This document shows positions 9,670 to 16,466 of a DNA stretch of 64,000 bases, in pieces. How positions within the stretch are numbered: position 1 is the first letter of the stretch; each line of letters begins with the position of its first letter. The stretch spans positions 1-64,000 of the forward strand of contig JBKHII010000014.1 in assembly GCA_046538735.1 (NCBI GenBank), in the 5' to 3' direction. The notes under the pieces are model-generated. The model was not told where the DNA came from, did not search any database, and worked only from the letters and a program-made list of their open reading frames with translations. Source of the DNA: SLST01 sp046538735 (lineage in GTDB: Bacteria > Spirochaetota > Spirochaetia > DSM-27196 > SLST01). The position numbers and the translations under genes were made by a program.

Positions 9670-10003
9670 CGGCCTTCCAGACCGCTCGTTCGATCTCTCG
9701 CATGTCGAGCGTCCCGTAGCGGCGATAGAGCCGGTAGACAAGCGCGAGCGCGAGTGTGATCACGCAGATACCCACCACGATTGCCGTGAGCATGAGCGCC
9801 TGCGGCAGCGGGTCCACCGGTCGCACCGTCTCCTCGGTTAGGATCGGCGCGGTTTCGCCCGAGAGCGAGCCGAAGTAGATGAAGAAGAGGATGATCGCCG
9901 AATTCGCGATGCTGAGCGCGACGACCTTCTTGATCATGTTCGGAAGCGCGATCACTCCCCAGAGCCCCACGAGGAAGATCGCGCCGATCAGGTACCAGCT
10001 CAT
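9662..10003 (-). CDS. mnhC: Mrp/Mbh antiporter subunit C (NuoK-like)
   Basis: A 113-residue, three-helix membrane protein homologous to NuoK. The second helix shows the typical IKKVVALSIANSAIILFFIYFG, and the third DPLPQALMLTAIVVGICVITLALAL contains the conserved DPxPQALVLTAIVI-like motif of MnhC. A cytoplasmic Arg/Tyr-rich tail follows. The start ATG at 10003 overlaps the B subunit stop by 4 bases and its own stop overlaps the D subunit start by 8 bases, so translation is coupled on both sides. Confidence 0.92.
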   Translation of the reverse strand: MSWYLIGAIFLVGLWGVIALPNMIKKVVALSIANSAIILFFIYFGSLSGETAPILTEETVRPVDPLPQALMLTAIVVGICVITLALALVYRLYRRYGTLDMREIERAVWKADE

Positions 10004-10422
10004 TCCGCCTCCCCGAAGAGATAGAGGCAGATGAGGCTGACGCCGGCGGCAACCTTCACGCCGATCAACACGTTGAGCACGAAGATGAACGGTGTTCGAA
10101 GCAGCGGGGTATCGAGACCCACGAGGAAGTCGGCGAGGAAACCGGCTCCGATCAGGACGCCTCCGATACCCGCTGCGATCAGGAGCGCGAAGGTGATCGC
10201 TTCCGAGAGCGCCAGCGTGGTGGTGGGAAAGTAGCCGATCGCCGCGTCCGCGCCTTTTGCCATCGCGATGAGGATGATCCCCGAGGCGATCACGACGCCG
10301 CCCTGGAACCCTCCGCCCGGCGACACGTCTCCGTAGCTGACGAGATAGAATCCGAAGAGGAACATGTACGGTGCGAGTTTCCGAGACGCGACGTCCAGAA
10401 TGTCGGTCTTCCTGGTTCTCAT
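10000..10422 (-). CDS. mnhB: Mrp/Mbh antiporter subunit B (MnhB domain)
   Basis: A 140-residue membrane protein with four hydrophobic helices. The family motif GDVSPGGGFQGGVV is present around residues 29-45, between the first and second helices, as in MnhB/MbhF. The last helix carries FVLNVLIGVKVAAGVSLICLYLF, also typical. It overlaps the neighbouring genes by 4 bases on each side (ATGA). Function is structural within the antiporter; mutants in homologous systems lose cation transport. Confidence 0.92.
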   Translation of the reverse strand: MRTRKTDILDVASRKLAPYMFLFGFYLVSYGDVSPGGGFQGGVVIASGIILIAMAKGADAAIGYFPTTTLALSEAITFALLIAAGIGGVLIGAGFLADFLVGLDTPLLRTPFIFVLNVLIGVKVAAGVSLICLYLFGEAE

Positions 10423-10670
10423 CGCTTGTGCTCCACGAGCAGGATCACTCCTGAGACCGCGAGCAGGAGCACGATGGTCTCACCGAGCGTGTCGAAGGCG
10501 CGATAGCCCAGGTAGATCGCCGTGACGAGGTTCGCCGCTCCGGTCTCCTCCACTCCGTTCGCGACGATCTGTGCGCGAACGGTCGTCTCCGTGGGGTGCG
10601 GGCCGCTGAGTGCGAAGAAGAGGAAGGCCGCGACGATGAGCATCGCGCCGATCTCAAGTACGCGTGCCAC
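10419..10670 (-). CDS. Small membrane subunit, MbhE-like (MnhA C-terminal fragment)
   Basis: An 83-residue protein with two membrane helices (ARVLEIGAMLIVAAFLFFAL and DTLGETIVLLLAVSGVILLVE). The YLGYRAFDTLGET segment matches the last part of the long MnhA subunit, which in Mbh-type operons is split off as MbhE. I chose the GTG at 10670 because a GGAGGG ribosome binding site sits 4 bases upstream and because it overlaps the preceding gene by only 17 bases. A longer reading frame to 10724 would overlap much more. It ends with a 4-base overlap into the B subunit gene. Confidence 0.8.
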   Translation of the reverse strand: MARVLEIGAMLIVAAFLFFALSGPHPTETTVRAQIVANGVEETGAANLVTAIYLGYRAFDTLGETIVLLLAVSGVILLVEHKR

Positions 10671-10896
10671 GATCCCTCCGCTCGGTTTTGTGGACGATCC
10701 AGATAAAGACCACGCTGCCAACACCGGTTCCGACCGCTGCCTCCGTCAGCGCGACGTCCGGCGCGCCGAGCACGAAGTAGACGAAACAGCTCAGGAGGCT
10801 GAACACCCCCACGAGGATGACCGTCGCGAGAAGGTCACGGACGACGAGCGAGAGTATCGCGAGGATCAGCATGAGCGTGAGTACGGTCTCAACCAT
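10654..10896 (-). CDS. DUF4040-type membrane subunit, MbhD-like (MnhA C-terminal fragment)
   Basis: An 80-residue, three-helix protein with the diagnostic sequence GAPDVALTEAAVGTG, found in the C-terminal domain of MnhA and as the free-standing MbhD subunit. In canonical Mrp operons this domain is fused to the NuoL-like subunit; here it is an independent gene. It overlaps the G subunit gene by 8 bases upstream and the MbhE-like gene by 17 bases downstream. The polar C-terminus (HKTERRDRGTRT) should face the cytoplasm. Confidence 0.88.
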   Translation of the reverse strand: MVETVLTLMLILAILSLVVRDLLATVILVGVFSLLSCFVYFVLGAPDVALTEAAVGTGVGSVVFIWIVHKTERRDRGTRT

Positions 10897-11221
10897 CGAG
10901 CGGACCTCCGAGATCTCGTCGCTCCTGATAGCTTCGGCGCCACGGTACGATCTCGCTCTGCCACGCGAACCGGGCGATGATGTGCGACGCGATCGGGTTC
11001 GTCACGAAGAAGAAGAGTGTGATCACGAGTATTTTGCCGGTCATCGGGCTGAAGCCGGCAATCACCATGCACGCGACGAGCACCGAGAAGACCGATGTGG
11101 TCGTGCAGGTAGAGGATGCCTGCAGGCGAGTGTAGACGTCCGGAAAGACGAGGACGCCCAAGTTCCCCATGATGCTGAAGATCGCCCCAAGTCCGAAGAA
11201 GGCAATCGCCACCCAAGTCAT
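10889..11221 (-). CDS. mnhG: Mrp/Mbh antiporter subunit G
   Basis: A 110-residue membrane protein with three helices. The MnhG signature GVLVFPDVYTRLQASS is present after the first helix, close to the common YPDxYTRLHAATK form, and the third helix reads GKILVITLFFFVTNPIASHIIAR with the conserved TNPIAAH core. The ATG at 11221 overlaps the F subunit stop by 4 bases (ATGA). The cytoplasmic tail is longer and more charged than usual. Confidence 0.92.
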   Translation of the reverse strand: MTWVAIAFFGLGAIFSIMGNLGVLVFPDVYTRLQASSTCTTTSVFSVLVACMVIAGFSPMTGKILVITLFFFVTNPIASHIIARFAWQSEIVPWRRSYQERRDLGGPLDG

Positions 11222-11496
11222 GACGGTTCCGCCTTCTTCCGGAAGTAGCGCGCCATTGCGAGAATGCCGATGAAGCCGAAGATGTCGTAGACGAGCGCGA
11301 CGTCCAGGTAGTTGGATCGACCCTCACGGACCGCCACGAGCACAAGCAGCGCGAGCACCTGCGCGGAGACGATGCTGAGGCCCGTCATGCGATCCGCGGT
11401 CGTTGGCCCAATCACAACCCGGACCACGCCGACGACGCTCGATCCGAGGAAGAAGTAGATGGCATACAGCAAGATGTCGTTTATCGCTATGTCCAT
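11218..11496 (-). CDS. mnhF: Mrp/Mbh antiporter subunit F
   Basis: A 92-residue membrane protein with three helices. The segment VVIGPTTADRMTGLSIVSAQ carries the conserved GPTxxDRxxALD-like element of MnhF, with the Asp retained. I chose the ATG at 11496 (MDIAIND) rather than longer in-frame starts, because it gives the normal family length and a 10-base overlap with the E subunit gene. The end overlaps the G subunit start. Confidence 0.9.
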   Translation of the reverse strand: MDIAINDILLYAIYFFLGSSVVGVVRVVIGPTTADRMTGLSIVSAQVLALLVLVAVREGRSNYLDVALVYDIFGFIGILAMARYFRKKAEPS

Positions 11497-11999
11497 ATGC
11501 GTTTGAGGAGCCGCTCGTACGGACCGGCGATCAGCCTGCTCGCGTACTTCGAGTGCGTGGTACGCGCGTCCAACCAGTGGACGATCAGGTGGTCGTCGTC
11601 CAGGTAAAGGGTGATCGTCCCGGGCGTCAGCGTGATCGAGTTGGTGAGCGCCACGCGAGCGATGTCCGTGCGCAGTCGTGTTCGGAAGTGCGCAACTCCG
11701 GGGTTGATCCGGCCACGAAGGATCTGCCACAGGACCTGGAAACTCGCGACGTACATGTTGAAGACGAGGACGACGAGGTAGATTCCGAGCAGCTCGATTC
11801 GCGGTACGAGCGACTTGCGCGCGACTTCGTCGTCTTCGATAAAGATCGGGTAGGTGATGACCGCGACGATGAGGCTGTGCATGAGTCCGAGAGCGAGCGA
11901 GCCGGGCGCAAGGCTCCACGTGAAGAGCAGCCAACCAATCAGGAGATAGGCGGTGGTGAGCATGACGCGCACCAGGTTCCAGCGCGTGATCCTCGTCAT
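11487..11999 (-). CDS. mnhE: Mrp/Mbh antiporter subunit E
   Basis: A 170-residue membrane protein of the MnhE family. It has two pairs of N-terminal helices followed by the soluble C-terminal half with the recognisable element ALTNSITLTPGTITL, in which family members read xANSITLTPGT. Further on HWLDARTT is the position of the usual HxLD motif. It is the first antiporter gene and follows the EIIA-like gene after 4 bases. Order from here is E-F-G-(MbhD)-(MbhE)-B-C-D, the same as mbhABCDEFGH of archaeal membrane-bound hydrogenases. Confidence 0.92.
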   Translation of the reverse strand: MTRITRWNLVRVMLTTAYLLIGWLLFTWSLAPGSLALGLMHSLIVAVITYPIFIEDDEVARKSLVPRIELLGIYLVVLVFNMYVASFQVLWQILRGRINPGVAHFRTRLRTDIARVALTNSITLTPGTITLYLDDDHLIVHWLDARTTHSKYASRLIAGPYERLLKRIWT

Positions 12000-12003
12000 C
12001 GCT

Positions 12004-12462
12004 CTACCCGCGCGACTGGAAGAGCGAGACGACGTCCTCCGGGGTCTTTGCCTGGAGCAGTGCGTCCTTCAGGCGCGAATCGTGAAGGTGGCGCGCGAGT
12101 TTGCTGAGCAGTCGAAGGTGCTCGTTGTGGGCGCCCGGAGGTCCCACCATGAGGAAGAAGAGCTGCACCGGCCGCTTGTCGACCGCGTCGAACTTCGCAC
12201 CCTTGCGCTTGCGGCCGAAGGCGAGCACAGTCCCGGACGCAGACGGCGAGAGACAGTGGGGAATCGCGATTCCCCCGCCGATGCCGGTCGTGGTCAGCGA
12301 TTCTCGTTCCAGCACCTGTTCGGTCACTGCGTCTACATCGTCGACCTTCCCTGCACGAGCAAGAACCTCGACCAGCTCTCGAATGATGTCCGGCTTCTTC
12401 TTCGCGGAGAGATCGAGCTCCATGCAGCTTGCGTCCAGAACTTCACCGATCGAATCGATCAC
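12004..12462 (-). CDS. PTS EIIA-like (PtsN/fructose type) regulatory protein
   Basis: A 152-residue protein of the fructose/nitrogen-type EIIA family. The phosphorylatable His is at about residue 69 in the motif GIGGGIAIPHC, within the standard context. The rest shows the expected alpha/beta fold (VQLFFLMVGPPGAHNEHLRLLSKLARHL). No EIIB, EIIC, HPr or EI gene is in the window, so this is a stand-alone EIIA, which in other bacteria usually has a regulatory rather than a sugar-transport role. It sits between a P-II-like gene (4-base overlap) and mnhE (4-base gap). A role in controlling the antiporter is inferred from this position only. Confidence 0.85.
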   Translation of the reverse strand: MIDSIGEVLDASCMELDLSAKKKPDIIRELVEVLARAGKVDDVDAVTEQVLERESLTTTGIGGGIAIPHCLSPSASGTVLAFGRKRKGAKFDAVDKRPVQLFFLMVGPPGAHNEHLRLLSKLARHLHDSRLKDALLQAKTPEDVVSLFQSRG

Positions 12463-12830
12463 GTATCACCTTCCCCTTCCGCCGCTTCGTCCAGTCCCTG
12501 TCCAACGAGCCCAACCGCCGTGTCCACGGGCAGGCTGAAGAGGATGCCCGTGCCGGGGGAGCTCAAACCTCCACAGACCTCGTCCAGGATCGTCCGCAGC
12601 CTCTCGAACAGCGAGTCGTCATCCACGACCGAGAGTATCGTCTTGTTGTACGGCTTATTCCCCTTCATGAACTCCTTGAAATCGGCGAACAACGGGACCT
12701 CGTACGTAAGGAAGCGGCCCATACCCTCGGAGTCGAGAATCGTCGCTCCCGTGATGCCGACTTCCACGTAAGCTTCGAGCACGCGCTCGAGGAGCTCTTC
12801 CCTGTTGAGAACGAAAACGATCAGACGCAC
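12459..12830 (-). CDS. P-II-like regulatory protein (nitrogen regulator P-II fold)
   Basis: A 123-residue protein that resembles the GlnB/P-II-like superfamily: an N-terminal strand RLIVFVLNREELLERVLEAYVEVG, a GATILDSEGMGRF turn where GlnB has its GATVxxxxGxG segment, and a later strand. The classical uridylylated Tyr T-loop is not evident. The start is the GTG at 12830; no ribosome binding site is visible, and a TATAAT element lies only 10 bases upstream of the start codon. It is the first gene of the antiporter operon and overlaps the EIIA gene by 4 bases. P-II-like proteins next to transporters commonly bind nucleotides and gate the partner; that role is inference here. Confidence 0.65.
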   Translation of the reverse strand: MRLIVFVLNREELLERVLEAYVEVGITGATILDSEGMGRFLTYEVPLFADFKEFMKGNKPYNKTILSVVDDDSLFERLRTILDEVCGGLSSPGTGILFSLPVDTAVGLVGQGLDEAAEGEGDT

Positions 12831-12840
12831 TGTGCGCCCG

Positions 12841-12846
12841 ATTATA
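12841..12846 (-). promoter_or_regulatory. Candidate -10 box of the P-II/EIIA/antiporter operon
   Basis: On the minus strand this reads TATAAT, a perfect sigma70 -10 hexamer in an otherwise GC-rich stretch. The start codon of the first gene (GTG, 12830) lies 10 bases further on, so transcription starting about 7 bases after the box would give an almost leaderless mRNA. No good -35 hexamer is seen at 16-18 bases spacing. Confidence 0.5.
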
Positions 12847-12929
12847 GAACACCGATTGCGAAGACGAAAGCCGTAGAATCGTCCTGCCGGAAGCGTGCGA
12901 TAAGGGCTGACGCAGCGCCGAGTACGGTA

Positions 12930-12950
12930 TAGTATAGACCAAATATACTA
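12930..12950. promoter_or_regulatory. Perfect palindrome TAGTATA-N7-TATACTA at the histone-fold gene promoter
   Basis: A perfect 7-bp inverted repeat with a 7-base spacer lies 15 bases upstream of the ATG of the histone-fold gene. The surrounding 25 bases are much richer in A and T than the rest of the window. Both arms contain -10-like hexamers (TATAGT at 12928-12933 and TATACT at 12944-12949), so a protein bound here would block or direct transcription. Half-site spacing of one helical turn or slightly more suits a dimeric regulator. Confidence 0.6.
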
Positions 12951-12965
12951 TGAGAGGAGAACAGC

Positions 12966-13151
12966 ATGAGTAACGGGGAAAACTTGGTGGTTGCATCGAA
13001 GGTCAAGGCGTACATCAAGGAGAAGGGCGACCTGAAGTGCTCCGCTGCAGTTTCTGACGCACTCTCGGACAAGATTCGCGAGATGTGCGACGCGGCCATT
13101 GCCAGCGCGAAGGCCGACAAACGGAAGACCGTTCAAGAGAAAGACTTCTAG
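12966..13151 (+). CDS. Bacterial histone-fold protein (single-domain, Bd0055-like)
   Basis: A 61-residue protein. Residues 8-20 (VVASKVKAYIKEK) match helix 1 of bacterial single-domain histones. Then come a short loop (DLKCSA), a long central helix (AVSDALSDKIREMCDAAIASAKAD), and the KRKTVQEKDF end, which corresponds to the archaeal histone element GRKTIKAEDI (loop 2 Arg plus start of helix 3). Helix 3 is cut to about one turn, as in short bacterial histones. Such proteins are dimeric DNA-binding chromatin proteins in Bdellovibrio and Leptospira. The ATG at 12966 has a strong GAGGAGA ribosome binding site. The gene stands alone, divergent from the antiporter operon. DNA binding itself is inferred from family membership. 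Confidence 0.8.
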   Translation: MSNGENLVVASKVKAYIKEKGDLKCSAAVSDALSDKIREMCDAAIASAKADKRKTVQEKDF

Positions 13152-13395
13152 GACCTGAGCCGCGGGCGATCGTTCGCGCGACCCGAGCGGTTCCGCTGCG
13201 TACGCTCGCCCGTTGCTTCTTCCTCCCCACACGAGCGCGCTTGAGGTTCCGCAGAATCCCTCGCTCACCGCCTCCGGCGTGAGTAAGCGGCCCGGCTCGC
13301 CGGGCTTCTCGCGATCACCGTCGTGGGCTCAGTCCGGCGCACTCCCAGCCGTTTGTGTTAGTGATTCCGCGCGGCGACATCCCTATCCTGTAACC

Positions 13396-14058
13396 ATGGA
13401 CGAACGAAGATACAGGGATCGCGAGGATGCCGGGCACGCGCTCGCAGACGCGCTCGGCGACCTTCGCGGTCGCGACAACACGGCCGTCTACGGGCTTGCC
13501 CGGGGCGGCGTACCGGTGGCGGCGGTGGTGGCCCGTGAGCTCGGCCTGCCGCTGGACGTGCTCGTGGTGCGCAAGGTGGGAGCGCCCGCCAACCCGGAGC
13601 TTGCGGTCGGAGCGATCACGAGTGTGGGTGGGATGGTCGTGAACGAACGGGTGATGGGCGCTACCGGTCTGTCGCGCGAGGATGTGGAGAAGCTCGCGCA
13701 CGAGGAGCGAGAAGCGCTCCGTTCGCAGGAAGAGGCAATCCGGGGCGCGGGCGAGCCTATCTCGCCGGAGCGACGCACGGTCGTGCTGGTGGACGACGGC
13801 CTGGCGACGGGGGCGAGCATGGAAGCCGCAACGAAGGCGGTCCGAGCCTCCGGGGCGAGCACCGTCATCGTGGCCGTGCCGGTTGCCTCGCAGCAGGCCG
13901 TGGAGCGCGTTCGCGGCGTAGCCGATTCGGTCCACTGTCTCATGGCGCCGGCCGGGTTCTCGGCGGTCGGGCAGTGGTACGATCACTTCGGTCAGACGTC
14001 GACCTCGGAGGTCAGAACGCTTCTCGAACAGGCCCGCCGATTCGGCGGTCGTCGTTGA
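13396..14058 (+). CDS. Phosphoribosyltransferase-domain protein
   Basis: A 220-residue cytoplasmic protein of the type I phosphoribosyltransferase fold. The PRPP-binding loop is seen as VVLVDDGLATGASM (residues about 131-144), preceded by a hood containing GLARGGVPVAAVVARELGLPLDVLVVRKVGAP. This is the stand-alone family often found near stress or hydrolase genes, whose substrate is unknown. The ATG at 13396 is chosen over upstream in-frame codons because the sequence DERRYRDREDAG is the usual N-terminus. There is no clear ribosome binding site; a TATCCT at 13384-13389 sits 6 bases before the ATG. Its 3' end abuts an OsmC remnant. Confidence 0.85.
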   Translation: MDERRYRDREDAGHALADALGDLRGRDNTAVYGLARGGVPVAAVVARELGLPLDVLVVRKVGAPANPELAVGAITSVGGMVVNERVMGATGLSREDVEKLAHEEREALRSQEEAIRGAGEPISPERRTVVLVDDGLATGASMEAATKAVRASGASTVIVAVPVASQQAVERVRGVADSVHCLMAPAGFSAVGQWYDHFGQTSTSEVRTLLEQARRFGGRR

Positions 14059-14290
14059 GCTCCGCGGCTTCACGGCGGAGGCGATCGACACCGAGGCGCG
14101 CGTCACGCTCGAGAAACAGGGTGACGGTCACGCCATCACACAGATATCATTAACGACGAAGGCCGATGTGCCCGGCATCGCGCGGGATCAGTTCCTCGCG
14201 ATCGCCCAGAAGGCGAAGGAAGGCTGTCCTGTCAGCCGGGCGCTCAAGGCCGTTCCGATTTCGCTCGAGGCGGAGCTCGTCTCGGAATAG
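14057..14290 (+). pseudogene. OsmC-family protein remnant, 5' half missing
   Basis: The frame from about 14057 to the TAG at 14288-14290 encodes GFTAEAIDTEARVTLEK, then ISLTTKADVPGIARDQFLAIA, and ends EGCPVSRALKAVPISLEAELVSE. This is the C-terminal half of an OsmC/Ohr-type peroxiredoxin, including the second conserved Cys (EGCPVS). The N-terminal half with the first catalytic Cys is absent: going upstream, the frame runs into the phosphoribosyltransferase gene and reaches a stop at 13919-13921, with no usable ATG, GTG or TTG on the way. The simplest reading is a deletion that fused the end of the phosphoribosyltransferase region to the middle of an osmC gene. A short start at the internal GTG (14168) could only give a fragment. 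Confidence 0.8.
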
Positions 14291-14307
14291 ACCGAACGGA
14301 GTCGCAC

Positions 14308-15594
14308 ATGAAGAAGGTCGTCCTTGGTGTTCTCGCGCTTGGCTTGCTCGCGGTCCCGATCGTGGCGTGGGCACAGATCGCGTCGCTGGTGCCGAACGTA
14401 GCCGTCGTCGCCCAGCAGCTCGCATGGCTGTTCGGAGTCCTCGGCTTCGTGATCCTGTTCTTTCAGTTCGTGCTTTCGTCCAGGGTCCGCTTCCTGGAGG
14501 CCGACGTTGGACTCGATCGGATGATCCACCTTCACCGGCTCACCGGCGTCGTGGGGCTCTCGCTCGTAGTGCTCCACTTCGCCGCCGTCGCCGTTTTCGA
14601 GCTCATCGAGTTCGGATACCTCAATCTCACGCTGCTCAAGTTCTCCGGGACGCTCGGCCTGCTCGTGATTCTGCTGGTGGCGTTCGCCGCACTCTTCTAC
14701 AAGCGGATCGGCTGGCGCTACGAAACGTGGAAACGGATCCACCTCGCGGGCTACCTCGTGTTCCCGATTGTCTTCATCCACTCGTACTATCTGAGCAACC
14801 GCATCGTCACGAGCCGCCCCTACGTGGACGTCTACTGGTGGGTGTTGCTCGGGATCTACGTGGCGATCGTCCTCTACAAGATCGGTCTGGCGATCTCCGT
14901 CAGACGCAGACCGTACACCGTGAGCAGCGCGGTTGCGGCGAACCACGATGTGACCACTGTGACCTTTGAGGGGCCCGGACTCAAGCACAAGCCGGGCCAG
15001 TTCATGCTCGTCTCCGTGCAGGTGGGGGGGCGGCTCGAACCAAGCCACCCGTACACGATCGCCTCCAGCCCCGAGGCGCCGAATCTGCAGATCTCCGCAA
15101 AGGCGGTCGGCGACTTCAGCTCGGCGCTCCGCACGGTGAAGCGCGGGAGTCGCGCCTACATCGAGGGGCCGTACGGCGTGTTCAGTTTTCTCGAGCACGA
15201 CGCGCCGAGCCTTGTCTTCGTAGCCGGCGGAATCGGGATTACGCCGTTCATGAGCCAGCTCCGCCACATCCGCGATGCCGGCATGGACCGCAAGGTCCGC
15301 CTCATCTGGGGGAACAAGACGGAGGCGGACATCTGCTTCGGAGACGAGCTCGAGGCGATGAAGAGCCGGCTCACCGATTTCGACCTCGTCCATGTGATGT
15401 CGAATCAAGACGATTGGCCCGGAGAGAAGGGGTTCATCACGCGCGAGATTATCGAGCGCTACGTGGACGACATCGATACCGCCACTTTCTTCGTCTGCGG
15501 GCCGCCGATCATGATGGACAAGGTGATTCCCATGCTCGGTGCGCTCGGCGTTCCGTCGCCGCGTGTGCGATACGAGCGGTTCTCGTTGGGGTAG
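14308..15594 (+). CDS. Ferric-reductase-like flavocytochrome (heme b TM domain plus FAD/NAD domains)
   Basis: A 428-residue membrane flavoprotein. Residues 1-190 form about six helices of a ferric-reductase-like domain with paired His in HLHRLTGVVGLSLVVLH and KRIHLAGYLVFPIVFIHS, the expected heme ligands. Residues about 200-300 form an FAD-binding barrel with PSHPYTIASSP (RxYS-type position). The NAD(P)H domain shows VAGGIGITPFMSQL, with FFVCGPPIMMDKV near the C-terminus. Such proteins pass electrons from NAD(P)H across the membrane; the acceptor is unknown. It starts 17 bases after the OsmC remnant with an ATG at 14308, and converges with the next gene. Confidence 0.9.
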   Translation: MKKVVLGVLALGLLAVPIVAWAQIASLVPNVAVVAQQLAWLFGVLGFVILFFQFVLSSRVRFLEADVGLDRMIHLHRLTGVVGLSLVVLHFAAVAVFELIEFGYLNLTLLKFSGTLGLLVILLVAFAALFYKRIGWRYETWKRIHLAGYLVFPIVFIHSYYLSNRIVTSRPYVDVYWWVLLGIYVAIVLYKIGLAISVRRRPYTVSSAVAANHDVTTVTFEGPGLKHKPGQFMLVSVQVGGRLEPSHPYTIASSPEAPNLQISAKAVGDFSSALRTVKRGSRAYIEGPYGVFSFLEHDAPSLVFVAGGIGITPFMSQLRHIRDAGMDRKVRLIWGNKTEADICFGDELEAMKSRLTDFDLVHVMSNQDDWPGEKGFITREIIERYVDDIDTATFFVCGPPIMMDKVIPMLGALGVPSPRVRYERFSLG

Positions 15595-15614
15595 GGCGGA
15601 CCCGCTCCCTGCGC

Positions 15615-16466
15615 CTACAGGGGGAGGGCGGTTCCCGCGCGGATCGGTCGCACCTTGCCCGGTAACTCCTCTGCCAGGATCTCCACCGCGCGGTCGCCGG
15701 TGCAATGGCCGACCCAAAGCTCGGCCGCGTCCGCGAGTTGTTCCGCCACTTCACGGACGCGACCGTCCGGTTCGTGCGAGAGGTGAAGCCCGCCCACGAC
15801 GATCGGTGGGCGTCCCGCCTGCCGGTAGATGTTCACGATTCCCCGATGCGAGCAGCCGGTGACGAGAACGTCCTGATCGGGAGCGTGGACGAGGAGCGAG
15901 AGCTCGTCCTCGAACGGGTCGCGATCGAGCCCGTCCGACGTCTCGCGAAGCAGCCGTTCGTTGTCCGAGGGAGGCCTCGTCTCGAGTGGAGCGGCCGGGA
16001 GCACTTCGATTCCCGGCAGAATCTCCCGTCGCGACGAGACGGCGCGCACGCGCTCGGAGTACCGCTTGGCGAGCGACGCGTCCATGCCGATGTCCCGCAT
16101 CCCGGCCTCACCCCGGGCCCGCTTCGGGACGGTCGCGTTCTCTCCGAGGTAGAGCGGCGCAGTGGTCGCGGAGAGCGCGTGCTCGAGCCCTCCGGCGTGG
16201 TCGTAGTGTCCGTGAGACAGGACGATCGCGGTCGCGCTGCCGAGGTCAACGCCGAGCTTCCGCGCGTTGGAGGCGAACGCCGGCGATTGGCCGGTATCGA
16301 ACAGAACGGCGCATTCCGGCGTCTCGATCCAGAGCGAGAGGCCGTGCTCGCTCGCGAGATCGGGTGACTCGGAGCGGTTTTCCATCAGGACGATGATCCT
16401 CCCTCCCGCTTGAGCGCCGTCGCTCGCAACCCCGGCCGGCGACGTTGCGATCTGTGTGTTCGTCAT
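15615..16466 (-). CDS. Metallo-beta-lactamase-fold hydrolase (dihydropterin-RFAP synthase-like)
   Basis: A 283-residue protein of the metallo-beta-lactamase fold with the metal motif LSHGHYDHAGG, a following His in VTGCSHRGIVNI, a GGLHLSH element and a late His (VGHCTGD). The pattern matches the group named for 7,8-dihydropterin-6-methyl-4-(ribofuranosyl)aminobenzene 5'-phosphate synthase. In bacteria the true substrate of this group is mostly unknown. I chose the ATG at 16466, which follows a GAGGAG ribosome binding site and overlaps the stop of the upstream transposase-like ORF by 4 bases. A longer in-frame start adds unconserved residues. Confidence 0.85.
   Translation of the reverse strand: MTNTQIATSPAGVASDGAQAGGRIIVLMENRSESPDLASEHGLSLWIETPECAVLFDTGQSPAFASNARKLGVDLGSATAIVLSHGHYDHAGGLEHALSATTAPLYLGENATVPKRARGEAGMRDIGMDASLAKRYSERVRAVSSRREILPGIEVLPAAPLETRPPSDNERLLRETSDGLDRDPFEDELSLLVHAPDQDVLVTGCSHRGIVNIYRQAGRPPIVVGGLHLSHEPDGRVREVAEQLADAAELWVGHCTGDRAVEILAEELPGKVRPIRAGTALPL

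Noticed and set aside
13290..13305. GCCCGG-CTCG-CCGGGC hairpin downstream of the histone-fold gene
   Set aside because: Only a 6-bp stem, 140 bases after the stop and without a T-tract; too weak to call a terminator. The rest of 13152-13395 holds nothing clear.
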